Shown here piece after piece: positions 30,774 through 38,501 of a stretch of DNA of 53,271 bases. Source of the stretch: JANPPS01 sp043758105. GTDB taxonomy: Bacteria; Pseudomonadota; Alphaproteobacteria; Acetobacterales; Acetobacteraceae. Under the pieces are notes generated by a model. It searched no databases and was not told the origin of the DNA. It saw only the letters and a list, made by a program, of their open reading frames with translations. Every line of letters begins with the position of its first letter. Position 1 is the first letter of the stretch. The stretch covers positions 1-53,271 of the forward strand of contig JAYVOF010000186.1 of NCBI GenBank assembly GCA_043758105.1, read 5' to 3'. A program made the position numbers and the translations under genes.

Positions 30774-32006
30774 TTATTTGGTGAGGTTCCAGACGGGCTC
30801 TTGGACGGCGACGTCCTCGGGATAGACGGTGTGATATACGCCGTCTTTCACCTGTTGGATGACCGGGGTGGCGAGGACGTTTTGGCCGGTGTCGTCGAAG
30901 CGGATGCCCTTCCAGGGCATGATGGTGTCCTCGCCGGGCACCTCGGTGCTGATGAGGGCGCGGCGGAGTTCTTCGGGTTTGGTGCTTTTGGCGCGGTTGA
31001 TGGCGTCGGCTAGGACCTGCACGGCGACGATTTGCCGGGACGTGTTGTCGTTCAGGTCTTTGCCCGATTTCGCACGATACATTGCGTTGACTGTGGCGAT
31101 GGCCGGGCGGGACTTGGTGGCGTCGAGGGCGAAGCTCGAGCGGCTGAACACACCCTCGGCCAGCGGTCCGGCACCGGTGAGGAAGCTTTGTTCTTGGAAG
31201 CCGGCGGCTTGGGCCATAATGACGCGCTGGTTATAGCCGAGTTCGGCAAGGCTACGGACCAGGAGGATGGCGTCGGAGGTATAGGAGGTGGGCATCAGCA
31301 CGTCGGCGTCGGCCGCCTTGAGCCGCTGGGCCTCCGCGCTGAGCGACGGGGAATTGGCGCGGTATTTGATGTCGGCGGCGATGGTCATGCCGGCATCGGT
31401 GGCGAGTTTACGCTGCACCGTGGAACTATCGGTGCCGAATATACTATCCTCGTACAGTAACGCGACCGTCTTCACGGGGTGGCCGGTCTTCTTCCCGATG
31501 TCGGTGAAGAAATCGAACATGGCCTGGGTAAACATCTCGTCGTGCGGGCTGGTGCGGAAAAACCATTTTAGGCCGCGTTTATTGAGGGAGGGGGACGAGT
31601 TGTCCATGGAGATGTAGGGCACCTCATACCGCTCGGCGACCTGGCTGATGGTGGCGGCGGTGGCGCTGGTGTAGCTGCCGATGAGGGCTGCAACGTGCTC
31701 TTGGGTGATGAGGCGCTCGGCCTCGGCGCGGGCCTTTTGTGGGTCGTTCTGGTGATCGGCGAAGATGACGCGGATATGGGCGCCGTCCATGCGCTCGAGG
31801 CCGCCGCCGTCACCCATCAACATCGGGATTTTGTCGTGAGTGCCGTTGATGATATCGAGCATGGTGTCGATGGCGTTGTGGGCGTCGGCCCCGATTTGCG
31901 CGGCATTCCCGGTCAGGGGGTAGATGGCGCCGACCACGATGTCCTCGGCCGCGTGCGCGGGAGTAAGCCAGGAGCAGGCGAGCAGACATACGGCCAAGCG
32001 CTTCAT
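30774..32006 (-). CDS. ABC transporter substrate-binding protein, branched-chain amino acid type
   Basis: 410 residues. Signal peptide MKRLAVCLLACSWLTPAHA, then a type I periplasmic binding fold: EDIVVGAIYPLTGNAAQIGADAHNAIDTMLDIINGTH, RVIFADHQNDPQKARAEAERLITQEHVAALIGSYTSATAATISQVAERYEVPYISMDNSSPSL, VALLYEDSIFG. This is the LivJ/UrtA-like class (Peripla_BP_6). No permease or ATPase genes are nearby, so the ligand is unknown. The 102 bp before it, back to the tRNA, hold no clear promoter. Convergent with panC. Confidence 0.9.
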   Translation of the reverse strand: MKRLAVCLLACSWLTPAHAAEDIVVGAIYPLTGNAAQIGADAHNAIDTMLDIINGTHDKIPMLMGDGGGLERMDGAHIRVIFADHQNDPQKARAEAERLITQEHVAALIGSYTSATAATISQVAERYEVPYISMDNSSPSLNKRGLKWFFRTSPHDEMFTQAMFDFFTDIGKKTGHPVKTVALLYEDSIFGTDSSTVQRKLATDAGMTIAADIKYRANSPSLSAEAQRLKAADADVLMPTSYTSDAILLVRSLAELGYNQRVIMAQAAGFQEQSFLTGAGPLAEGVFSRSSFALDATKSRPAIATVNAMYRAKSGKDLNDNTSRQIVAVQVLADAINRAKSTKPEELRRALISTEVPGEDTIMPWKGIRFDDTGQNVLATPVIQQVKDGVYHTVYPEDVAVQEPVWNLTK

Positions 32007-32108
32007 CGATGATCTCCAACGCGACGGCGGAAGTGAAAGCATGGTTGCCGGCGTGTGGAAACATGCGGCGGGGAGCCTGCGTTCCCAAACAATTCGCCAA
32101 GATGGCGC

Positions 32109-32185
32109 TGGGGCGAACGACGGGGATTGAACCCGCGACAACCGGTACCACAAACCGGCGCTCTACCAACTGAGCTACGTCCGCC
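32109..32185 (-). tRNA. tRNA-His (anticodon GTG)
   Basis: The minus strand reads a full cloverleaf: acceptor GCGGACG paired with CGTTCGC, D-arm TAGCTCAGTTGGTAGAGC, anticodon stem CCGGT/ACCGG around TTGTGGT (GTG at 32149-32151), T-arm GCGGG-TTCAATC-CCCGT. The extra 5' G (-1) pairs with C73, the mark of tRNA-His. CCA is encoded at the 3' end (complement of 32109-32111). Confidence 0.97.
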
Positions 32186-32220
32186 ACCCAGGGCGTCATC
32201 GTGCAGGCGGATTAGGGGAT

Positions 32221-33435
32221 TTAATGGGCCGCCGTCAACCGTTCTGCGAGGGAGGGACGGAAATGCCGGGCGAGGCGGAGGAGGGCTTCGTCCAGGACGG
32301 CGTTCTGTTTGCAGAAGGCGAAGCGGGCGTAGTGGGTGGGTGCGCTGCCCTCGTAAAAGGCGGAGACAGGGATGGCGGTGACCTTCGCCTCGGTCGTGAT
32401 GTGGCGGCAGAAGGCGCGGTCGTCGCCGACGAAGCCGAGCGGGCTGAAATCGGCGGTGACGAAGTAGCTGCCCATGGCGGGGAGCACGGTCATGCCGAGG
32501 GCGGTGAGCCCGGCGGACAGGCGGTCCCGCTGTTGCTCGAGCGCACCGGCGAGCCCGGCGAAATAGGCATCGTTCTTGGCGAGGCCGATAGCGACCGCGC
32601 GCTGGAGGTTGGGCGGTGTGGTGAAGGTAAGGTTCTGGTGCGCCTTTGCCACCAGGCCGCATAGGACGGCGGGGCCGGTGACGTAGCCGATCTTCCAGCC
32701 CGTAAGGCTAAAGGTTTTGCCGGCGCTGCTGACGCGCAGGCACCGGTTCTGCAGGCCCGGCAGCGTCATGAGCGGGATATGCCGCCAGCCATCGAAGGTG
32801 AGATGCTCATAGACCTCGTCACAAACGGCGTAGGTGTCGTGGCGGACCATGAGGTCGGCCATGAAGGCGAGCTCGGCAGCGGTGAACACCTTGCCGGTGG
32901 GGTTCATGGGAGTGTTGAGCAGGATGGCCTTGGTGCGCGGGCCAAAGGCGGCGGCGAGTTCGGCGCGGGGCAGCTCCCATTTCGGCGGCGTGAGACGGAC
33001 GAGGCGGGGGATGGCACCGAGCATGCGGACGACAGGGAGGTAGGTGTCGTACAGCGGCTCGATCAACACGACTTCGTCGCCGGGGTTGAGGAGGGCCATG
33101 AGGCAGGCGGTGATGGCCTCGGTGGCGCCGGAGGTGACGACGATTTCGGTCGTGGGGTCGGCGGTGATGCCGTAGAAACGTTGATTGACGGCGGCGACGG
33201 CGTGGCGGAGTTCGGGGAGTCCCGTCATGGGCGGGTACTGGTTGCGTCCGTCCTGCAATGCGGCGACGGCGGCGGCGATGATGTCGGGTGGGCCGTCGGT
33301 GTCCGGAAAGCCCTGGCCGAGGTTGATGGCGCCGTGTTCGGTGGCGAGCGCGGACATCGTGGTGAAGATGGTCGTCCCGGTCTGGGTCAGTAACGTGTTG
33401 GCCGGCTTCACATCGATTCTCCACGGTCGGGACAT
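32221..33435 (-). CDS. PLP-dependent aminotransferase (class I/II)
   Basis: 404 residues from ATG 33435. Fold type I: NLGQGFPDTDGPPDIIAAAVAALQDGRNQYPPMTGLPELR, VVTSGATEAITACLMALLNPGDEV, LNTPMNPTGKVF, YAVCDEVYEHLTFDG (the Asp/Tyr that bind PLP), and the Schiff-base lysine in SSAGKTFSLTGWKIGY. It is closest in style to methionine/kynurenine aminotransferases (YbdL, KAT). The N-terminus is free to vary: ATGs at 33456 and 33438 are in frame. It diverges from glnB with about 170 bp between. Confidence 0.9.
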   Translation of the reverse strand: MSRPWRIDVKPANTLLTQTGTTIFTTMSALATEHGAINLGQGFPDTDGPPDIIAAAVAALQDGRNQYPPMTGLPELRHAVAAVNQRFYGITADPTTEIVVTSGATEAITACLMALLNPGDEVVLIEPLYDTYLPVVRMLGAIPRLVRLTPPKWELPRAELAAAFGPRTKAILLNTPMNPTGKVFTAAELAFMADLMVRHDTYAVCDEVYEHLTFDGWRHIPLMTLPGLQNRCLRVSSAGKTFSLTGWKIGYVTGPAVLCGLVAKAHQNLTFTTPPNLQRAVAIGLAKNDAYFAGLAGALEQQRDRLSAGLTALGMTVLPAMGSYFVTADFSPLGFVGDDRAFCRHITTEAKVTAIPVSAFYEGSAPTHYARFAFCKQNAVLDEALLRLARHFRPSLAERLTAAH

Positions 33436-33477
33436 CATGACGGTATTTAGGTCCAAGGTTCAACCTGCCCGGCATAT

Positions 33478-33502
33478 AAGCATCACGGCGGCGTGATTGC
33501 TT
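33478..33502. promoter_or_regulatory. palindrome upstream of glnB (possible NtrC or other regulator site)
   Basis: AAGCATCACG (33478-33487), GCGG, then CGTGATTGCTT (33492-33502), an inverted repeat with one extra base. It lies about 42 bp ahead of the sigma-54 promoter and between divergent genes. An NtrC-type enhancer site is plausible given the glnBA operon, but the match to the NtrC consensus is only partial. Confidence 0.35.
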
Positions 33503-33543
33503 AGCAAAAGTGCAGCTTGTGGCCGGGGGGCCGGATTGCCGGG

Positions 33544-33560
33544 TGGCACGGCGCGTGCAA
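33544..33560 (+). promoter_or_regulatory. sigma-54 promoter of glnB-glnA
   Basis: TGGCACGGCGCGTGCAA has the -24 GG and -12 GC separated by exactly 10 nt, and TGGCAC and TGCA match the sigma-54 consensus except for one base before TGCA. It ends 44 bp before the glnB ATG, as expected for a nitrogen-controlled glnBA operon. Confidence 0.75.
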
Positions 33561-33604
33561 CCCTCTCGTTCCGTCACCGGGCCGGCGGCGGGCTGGGGGG
33601 ACGC

Positions 33605-33943
33605 ATGAAAAAGATTGAGGCGGTCATAAAGCCGTTCAAGCTGGATGAAGTGAAAGAGGCGCTACACGAGGTGGGGCTTCAGGGGATTACGGTCGTGGAG
33701 GCGAAGGGGTTCGGGCGGCAGAAGGGTCATACCGAGCTGTATCGTGGCGCGGAGTATGTGGTTGATTTCCTGCCGAAAGTTAAGATCGAAGTGGTGTGCG
33801 ACGATGCCTTGGTGGAGCGTGCGGTGGAGGCTATCGTGACGGCGGCCCGGACGGGGCGGATCGGCGATGGTAAGATATTCGTCAGCACGATTGATGAGGT
33901 GGTGAGGATCAGGACCGGCGAGCGAGGTCCCGAGGCGGTTTAG
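33605..33943 (+). CDS. glnB: nitrogen regulatory protein PII
   Basis: 112 residues, exact PII length. The T-loop KGHTELYRGAEYVVDFLPK carries Tyr51, the site of uridylylation by GlnD; the B- and C-loops (TAARTGRIGDGKIFVSTIDEVVRIRTGERG) bind ATP and 2-oxoglutarate. It senses nitrogen status and controls GS adenylylation and NtrB. GlnB rather than GlnK is indicated by linkage to glnA (not amtB). Sigma-54 promoter directly upstream; glnA follows after 53 bp. Confidence 0.97.
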   Translation: MKKIEAVIKPFKLDEVKEALHEVGLQGITVVEAKGFGRQKGHTELYRGAEYVVDFLPKVKIEVVCDDALVERAVEAIVTAARTGRIGDGKIFVSTIDEVVRIRTGERGPEAV

Positions 33944-33996
33944 GGTTCACAACTGGCCGCACCATGCGGCTGGGCAGACAAGGATAGAGAGACGGC

Positions 33997-35421
33997 ATGG
34001 CAAATGTTGAACCGGGCACCGTGGCCCATGTGCTTGAGATGTTCCAAGAGCACCAGGTCGAATACGTCGATCTGCGCTTCACCGACCCGCGGGGGAAGTG
34101 GCAACACACGGCGCAGCATGTCTCGACCATCGATGAGGATGCGTTCCGGGACGGGATTATGTTCGACGGATCGAGCATTGCCGGCTGGAAGGCGATCAAC
34201 GAGAGCGACATGATCCTGATGCCGGATCCGACGACGGCGGTAATGGACCCATTTGCCGCCAAGCCGAGCCTGATTTTGTTTTGCGACATTTATGAGCCGA
34301 GCACCGGGCAGCCCTATGCGCGCGATCCGCGCAGCACGGCGAAGAAGGCGATGGCGTATGTGAAGTCCACGGGGATCGGCGACACCGTGATGGTGGGGGC
34401 CGAGGCCGAGTTCTTTATTTTCGACAGTGCCCGTTTCGGCACCGGCCCGAATTTCGGCAGCTTCCACATGGAAAGCATCGAGGGCCCAGGCGCCAACATG
34501 AAGGAATATCCGGAGGGCAACATGGGCCACCGGCCCGGCGTCAAGGGTGGGTATTTCCCGGTGCCGCCGGTGGATACCGAGAGCGACCTCCGCGCCGAGA
34601 TGCTGAGCAGCATGGGCGAGATGGGCCTGCCGATCGAGAAGCATCACCACGAGGTGGCGCAGAGCCAGCATGAGTTGGGCACGAAGTTCGGCACGTTGCT
34701 GACGATGGCCGACCAGATGCAGATCTATAAGTATTGCGTGCATAACGTGGCGCATAGTTACGGTAAGACGGCGACGTTTATGCCAAAGCCGATCTACGGC
34801 GATAATGGCAGCGGGATGCACACGCACCAGTCCATCTGGAAAGATGGTAAGCCGTTGTTCGCCGGTAATGGATATGCGGATTTGTCCGAGATGTGCCTGC
34901 ACTTCATCGGCGGCATCATCAAGCATGCGAAGGCGTGCAATGCGTTCACCAATCCCAGCACCAATAGCTATAAGCGGCTGATCCCCGGGTTCGAGGCACC
35001 GGTGTTGCTGGCGTATTCGGCGCGTAACCGGTCGGCGTCCTGCCGCATTCCCTACACGACGAGCCCGAAGGCCAAGCGGGTGGAAATTCGGTTCCCGGAT
35101 GCGACCGCCAATCCTTATTTGGCGTATTCGGCGCTGTTGATGGCCGGGCTCGATGGGATCAAGAATAAGATTCACCCGGGCGATCCGATGGACAAGGATT
35201 TGTACGACCTGCCGCCCGAGGAGTTGAAGGGTATTCCGACGGTGTGCGGATCGTTGCGGGAGGCGCTAGGGTGCCTCGACGCCGACCATGATTTCCTGCT
35301 GGCTGGCGACGTGTTCAGCAAGGAGCAGATCGAGAGCTACATCGAGCTGAAGTGGACCGAGGTTTATCGGTTCGAGCACACGCCGCACCCGGTCGAGTTC
35401 GAGATGTATTATTCGGCATAA
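33997..35421 (+). CDS. glnA: glutamine synthetase type I
   Basis: 474 residues, the usual size of GSI-beta. Makes glutamine from glutamate, ammonia and ATP. Seen are FDGSSIAGWKAINESDM near the start, AEAEFFIFD, the metal and substrate block VPPVDTESDLRAEM, HHHEVAQSQHELGTKFG, the ATP site KPIYGDNGSGMHTHQSIWKDGKPLF, NPSTNSYKRLIPGFEAPVLLAYSARNRSASCRIP, and the adenylylation tyrosine at 403 in DKDLYDLPPEE (equivalent to Tyr397 of enteric enzymes). Co-transcribed with glnB and closed by a strong terminator. Confidence 0.98.
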   Translation: MANVEPGTVAHVLEMFQEHQVEYVDLRFTDPRGKWQHTAQHVSTIDEDAFRDGIMFDGSSIAGWKAINESDMILMPDPTTAVMDPFAAKPSLILFCDIYEPSTGQPYARDPRSTAKKAMAYVKSTGIGDTVMVGAEAEFFIFDSARFGTGPNFGSFHMESIEGPGANMKEYPEGNMGHRPGVKGGYFPVPPVDTESDLRAEMLSSMGEMGLPIEKHHHEVAQSQHELGTKFGTLLTMADQMQIYKYCVHNVAHSYGKTATFMPKPIYGDNGSGMHTHQSIWKDGKPLFAGNGYADLSEMCLHFIGGIIKHAKACNAFTNPSTNSYKRLIPGFEAPVLLAYSARNRSASCRIPYTTSPKAKRVEIRFPDATANPYLAYSALLMAGLDGIKNKIHPGDPMDKDLYDLPPEELKGIPTVCGSLREALGCLDADHDFLLAGDVFSKEQIESYIELKWTEVYRFEHTPHPVEFEMYYSA

Positions 35422-35443
35422 GGGTCACACTGTGGCGTAAAAT

Positions 35444-35483
35444 CAACACCCCTGGTCATTTTGGCCGGGGGTGTTGTCATTTT
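35444..35483 (+). terminator. intrinsic terminator after glnA
   Basis: CAACACCCC (35444-35452) pairs perfectly with GGGGTGTTG (35468-35476) across a 15-nt loop, followed by TCATTTT. Classic Rho-independent layout, 22 bp past the glnA stop. Confidence 0.85.
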
Positions 35484-35560
35484 GCGGACTAGATGGCCTT
35501 TGTATTGCATTGGGTGTTCTGGCCCTTGCCGCTCCACGCTTGATTGAAAGTGTTATATCC

Positions 35561-36862
35561 ATGAACAAAACTGTTCCCGCCCTCGCTCTCGGTGCCGCAT
35601 TGATGGGCGTGGTTGCCGTGCACGCGCAGACTGCGACGCCGGCGCAGCAAACTGGGATGCCGGGTAATCCGGCCAGCGCCCCGCCGGAGGCACCGTATGT
35701 GGCACCGAAGGATTTCAGTGAGTGGGCGAGCAGCATCAAGCTCGGGCTGCAGCTGGATGGCGGCATTACGGTCAACCCGTCAAACCCGAAGAGCCACCGC
35801 AATTTTGGTCAGCTGTTCAACGATGACAGCAACCGTCCGATCCTGAACCAGCTGCTGGCGACCATCAGCCGGGATGTGAACCCGAAGGCGACGGAGAACG
35901 ATTACGGCTTCAAGCTGCAGCTGGCCTATGGCTCGGACAGCCGGATCACGCATACGCTGGGGGTGTTTGACCAGCTGATCCACGACCGCAACCAGATCGA
36001 TGTGTCGGAGGCGTCGTTTTCGGTGCGGTTGCCGGCGATTTTTGCCAACGGGTTGGATGTGAAGGCCGGTATTTATCCGACGCCGCTGGGGGTCGAGCTG
36101 ATCGATCCCAAGACGAATGCGTTCTATTCGCACAGCTACATCTTCAACTATGGACTGCCGTATAAGCATACGGGTGTTCTGGCGACGGCGCATGTGTCCG
36201 ACTTGGTCGATCTGTATGGCGGAGTGGATACGGGGACCAATACGTCCTTTGCCTATGGTAACGGCGATAATAACAACCGGCCCGGCGGGATTGCGGGTAT
36301 TGGCCTAAACATGAACGACGGCAAGCTGGTATTCTTGGCGCTCTCGCACATGGGCCCGGAAGACAGCAAGCTGCTGACGCCGTTCGCGAACAGCGCGATG
36401 CGGTATTACAATGACGTCTCGCTGGTGTGGAAGGCGACAGACGCGCTAACGCTCACGACTGAGGCGAACTATGTGCGGGAGACGGGCTATAACGTCGGGG
36501 CGTATGGCCTCACGCAATATGTGTCCTACACCCTAAGCGACACGATCACGTTGAATGGCCGGGCGGAGCTGTTCCGGGATGAGAAGAATTTCTTCGTCAG
36601 CACGCCGGTGGCGGAGCGGGATTATGTGGCCGCCGAGCGGGGAACGTTCTCCCGGTTCCTGACGGCAACGCGTCCCACCACGTATTCGGAGTTCACGGCC
36701 GGCCTCACGTATAAGCCGGCGGGCGTGCCGTCCCAGCTCAGCACGCTGCTGATCCGCCCGGAAGTGCGCTATGACCGCGCCCTGAACAACAGCCGCCCGT
36801 TCAATGATGGCCGGGACCGCGGCGCGGTGACGCTTGCCGCGGATGTGATCGTCGGGTTCTAA
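35561..36862 (+). CDS. outer-membrane beta-barrel porin (OmpL-like/BBP2)
   Basis: 433 residues. Signal peptide MNKTVPALALGAALMGVVAVHAQ, a proline-rich linker, then a barrel of alternating strands: GLQLDGGITVNPSNPKSHRNFGQLFNDDSNRPIL, YGFKLQLAYGSDSRI, LDVKAGIYPTPLGVELIDP, YNDVSLVWKATDALTLTTEANYVRETG, and an end EVRYDRALNNSRPFNDGRDRGAVTLAADVIVGF with a terminal phenylalanine as in porins. The pattern fits putative beta-barrel porin-2 (OmpL-like). Substrate unknown. The ATG at 35561 is supported by the signal peptide. The next 84 bp (36863-36946) hold the hip operators. Confidence 0.87.
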   Translation: MNKTVPALALGAALMGVVAVHAQTATPAQQTGMPGNPASAPPEAPYVAPKDFSEWASSIKLGLQLDGGITVNPSNPKSHRNFGQLFNDDSNRPILNQLLATISRDVNPKATENDYGFKLQLAYGSDSRITHTLGVFDQLIHDRNQIDVSEASFSVRLPAIFANGLDVKAGIYPTPLGVELIDPKTNAFYSHSYIFNYGLPYKHTGVLATAHVSDLVDLYGGVDTGTNTSFAYGNGDNNNRPGGIAGIGLNMNDGKLVFLALSHMGPEDSKLLTPFANSAMRYYNDVSLVWKATDALTLTTEANYVRETGYNVGAYGLTQYVSYTLSDTITLNGRAELFRDEKNFFVSTPVAERDYVAAERGTFSRFLTATRPTTYSEFTAGLTYKPAGVPSQLSTLLIRPEVRYDRALNNSRPFNDGRDRGAVTLAADVIVGF

Positions 36863-36873
36863 GCCTTAATCCC

Positions 36874-36943
36874 ATACGCTCTGGCGTATATTGCTTAGTT
36901 ATACGCCGCGGCGTATAAATGGCGATTATACGGTGGGGCGTAT
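36874..36943. promoter_or_regulatory. three evenly spaced HipB operators
   Basis: Three palindromes of the form ATACGC-N4-GCGTAT start at 36874 (ATACGC-TCTG-GCGTAT), 36901 (ATACGC-CGCG-GCGTAT, an exact 18-bp palindrome TATACGCCGCGGCGTATA from 36900 to 36917) and 36928 (ATACGG-TGGG-GCGTAT). They are 27 bp apart, about 2.6 helical turns. The second overlaps the -10 box of the hip promoter and the third ends 3 bp before the hipB ATG, so bound HipB should block transcription. Confidence 0.85.
36891..36920 (+). promoter_or_regulatory. hipBA promoter
   Basis: TTGCTT (36891-36896), 17 nt, TATAAA (36914-36919): a sigma-70-like promoter with the ideal spacing. It lies between operators 1 and 3 and includes operator 2, leading to a start site near 36926 and a leader of about 20 nt. 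HipB then represses its own operon; HipA may act as co-repressor, as in E. coli. Confidence 0.65.
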
Positions 36944-36946
36944 GGA

Positions 36947-37198
36947 ATGGAAAGCCTTGTGCGGAGTGTTTCGGCGTTTGGCGCCGCCTTACGGCGTCGG
37001 CGCCGGCTACTCGACTGGTCGCAACATCACTTGGGTGAGCGGATCAACCTTCGCCAAGCGACCATTTCTGCCATTGAGGCGGGGACCGGCGATGTCAAGC
37101 TGAGCACGGTGATGGAGGCGCTCGCGGCGCTGGATCTGGAGCTCGTCATCCGTCCCCGCTCTGGCGCGACAGACACCGAGTTTGCAGACGCTTCATAA
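36947..37198 (+). CDS. hipB: HipB-like antitoxin, XRE helix-turn-helix
   Basis: 83 residues. One XRE-type helix-turn-helix: SAFGAALRRRRRLLDWSQHHLGERINLRQATISAIEAGTGDVKLSTVMEALAALDLELVIRPR, where SQHHLGERINLRQATISAIEAG is the recognition unit. The tail (SGATDTEFADAS) is a short flexible end like the degron-bearing tail of HipB. Its stop overlaps the hipA ATG (TAATG), so antitoxin and toxin are coupled. The ATG at 36947 has only a weak Shine-Dalgarno and lies 3 bp past operator 3. It is expected to hold HipA inactive and to bind the three palindromes upstream. Confidence 0.92.
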   Translation: MESLVRSVSAFGAALRRRRRLLDWSQHHLGERINLRQATISAIEAGTGDVKLSTVMEALAALDLELVIRPRSGATDTEFADAS

Positions 37199-38496
37199 TG
37201 CCGCGAAGGGCCAGCCACTCTCCTCTCACGATATTCATTAACGGAAAGCCCGTCGGCGTCCTGCGGCGGGAGCCGTCGGGTGCCATCGATTTTACCTATG
37301 ATCGGACCTGGCTTGAGTGGCCCGCCGCATTGCCCATCTCGCTCTCGTTACCCCTGCGGGAAGATCGGTACGTGGGTGCGCCCGTTGCCGCCGTGATCGA
37401 CAATATGTTGCCGGATGGCGACGCCATACGACGGCAAATTGCCGGGCGGGTGAAGGCCGAAGGAGCCGATGCGTTCAGCCTGCTAAGTGCGATCGGACGG
37501 GATTGCGTGGGCGCGATGCAATTTCTACCCGGGGACGAGGCACCGGGTAGTCCTGGAGTCATCGAGGCCGTACCCGCGTCAGATGCGGATGTCGCAGGTA
37601 TCTTGGCAGACCTCGCCCACGCGCCGCTCGGCATGACGGAGGATGGAGCGTTTCGCCTGTCCTTGGCTGGGGCACAGGAGAAGACAGCCCTGCTCTACCG
37701 CGACGGCGGATGGTGGGTTCCGACCGGGAGCACGCCCACGACCCACATCTTGAAGCCAGCGATCGGCATCGTCGGGGATGGCGTCGATTTCTCCGACAGT
37801 GTGGATAATGAGTATCTTTGCATGAGGCTGACGGCGGCATTCGGGCTGCCGACCGCCCGGGTCCAGCGGGCGGAGTTCGCCGGGCATCCGGTGCTGGTGG
37901 TGGAGCGGTTCGACCGCCGGTGGACCCCGGACGCGCGGCTGCTGCGGCTGCCGCAGGAGGATTTCTGCCAGGCGACGTCCACGCCATCGGCGTTGAAATA
38001 CGAGTCGGATGGTGGCCCGGGCCTGGTCAGGCTGTTGCGATTGCTTGGCGGTGCGGATGACCCGGCGTCGGACCAGCGGGCGTTGTTGAAGGCGAATATC
38101 GTATTCTGGCTGTTGGGGGCCACAGATGGCCACGCGAAGAACTTCAGCGTGTTCTTGCGCCCGGGCGGACGGTTCGGCCTCACGCCGCTCTATGACGTGC
38201 TGTCGGCGCAGCGCGTGGTGGATGCCGGGCAGCTGCGACAAAACAGGTTCCGGCTGTCCATGGCCCTGGGCCGCAACCGGCACTATGCGATCGACGCGAT
38301 CCAGCCGCGGCACTTCGTCGAGACGGCGAAACTAGCCAGTATCGGCGCATCGATTGTGGAAAGCGTGTTAGCAGAACTGGTGGACGAGGTGCCGGACGCG
38401 CTCGACCGGACTCTGGCGACCCTGCCGGCTGGGTTTCCAGAGGCGTTAGCGGCGGCGATCCGAACCGGCGTTTTAAGACGGCTTCCCAAGAACTGA
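37198..38496 (+). CDS. hipA: HipA-type serine/threonine kinase toxin
   Basis: 432 residues, full-length HipA. N-terminal subdomain (LTIFINGKPVGVLRREPSGAIDFTYDRTWLEWPAALPISLSLPLREDRY), the activation/phospho-loop FRLSLAGAQEKTALL with Ser155, then HILKP, NEYLCMRLTAAFGLPTARVQ, VERFDRR, the catalytic loop ATDGHAKNFS with Asp310, and LTPLYDVLSA with the metal-binding Asp333. All kinase residues are present, so it should be active. In E. coli HipA phosphorylates GltX and causes persistence; the target here is not known. It ends 5 bp before the convergent stop of the prophage holin gene. Confidence 0.95.
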   Translation: MPRRASHSPLTIFINGKPVGVLRREPSGAIDFTYDRTWLEWPAALPISLSLPLREDRYVGAPVAAVIDNMLPDGDAIRRQIAGRVKAEGADAFSLLSAIGRDCVGAMQFLPGDEAPGSPGVIEAVPASDADVAGILADLAHAPLGMTEDGAFRLSLAGAQEKTALLYRDGGWWVPTGSTPTTHILKPAIGIVGDGVDFSDSVDNEYLCMRLTAAFGLPTARVQRAEFAGHPVLVVERFDRRWTPDARLLRLPQEDFCQATSTPSALKYESDGGPGLVRLLRLLGGADDPASDQRALLKANIVFWLLGATDGHAKNFSVFLRPGGRFGLTPLYDVLSAQRVVDAGQLRQNRFRLSMALGRNRHYAIDAIQPRHFVETAKLASIGASIVESVLAELVDEVPDALDRTLATLPAGFPEALAAAIRTGVLRRLPKN

Positions 38497-38501
38497 GTCA
38501 C

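Noticed and set aside
32109..32185. tRNA-His as the prophage attachment site
   Set aside because: The tail module starts more than 6 kb away, with core metabolic genes between, and I see no duplicated tRNA 3' end near 38500.
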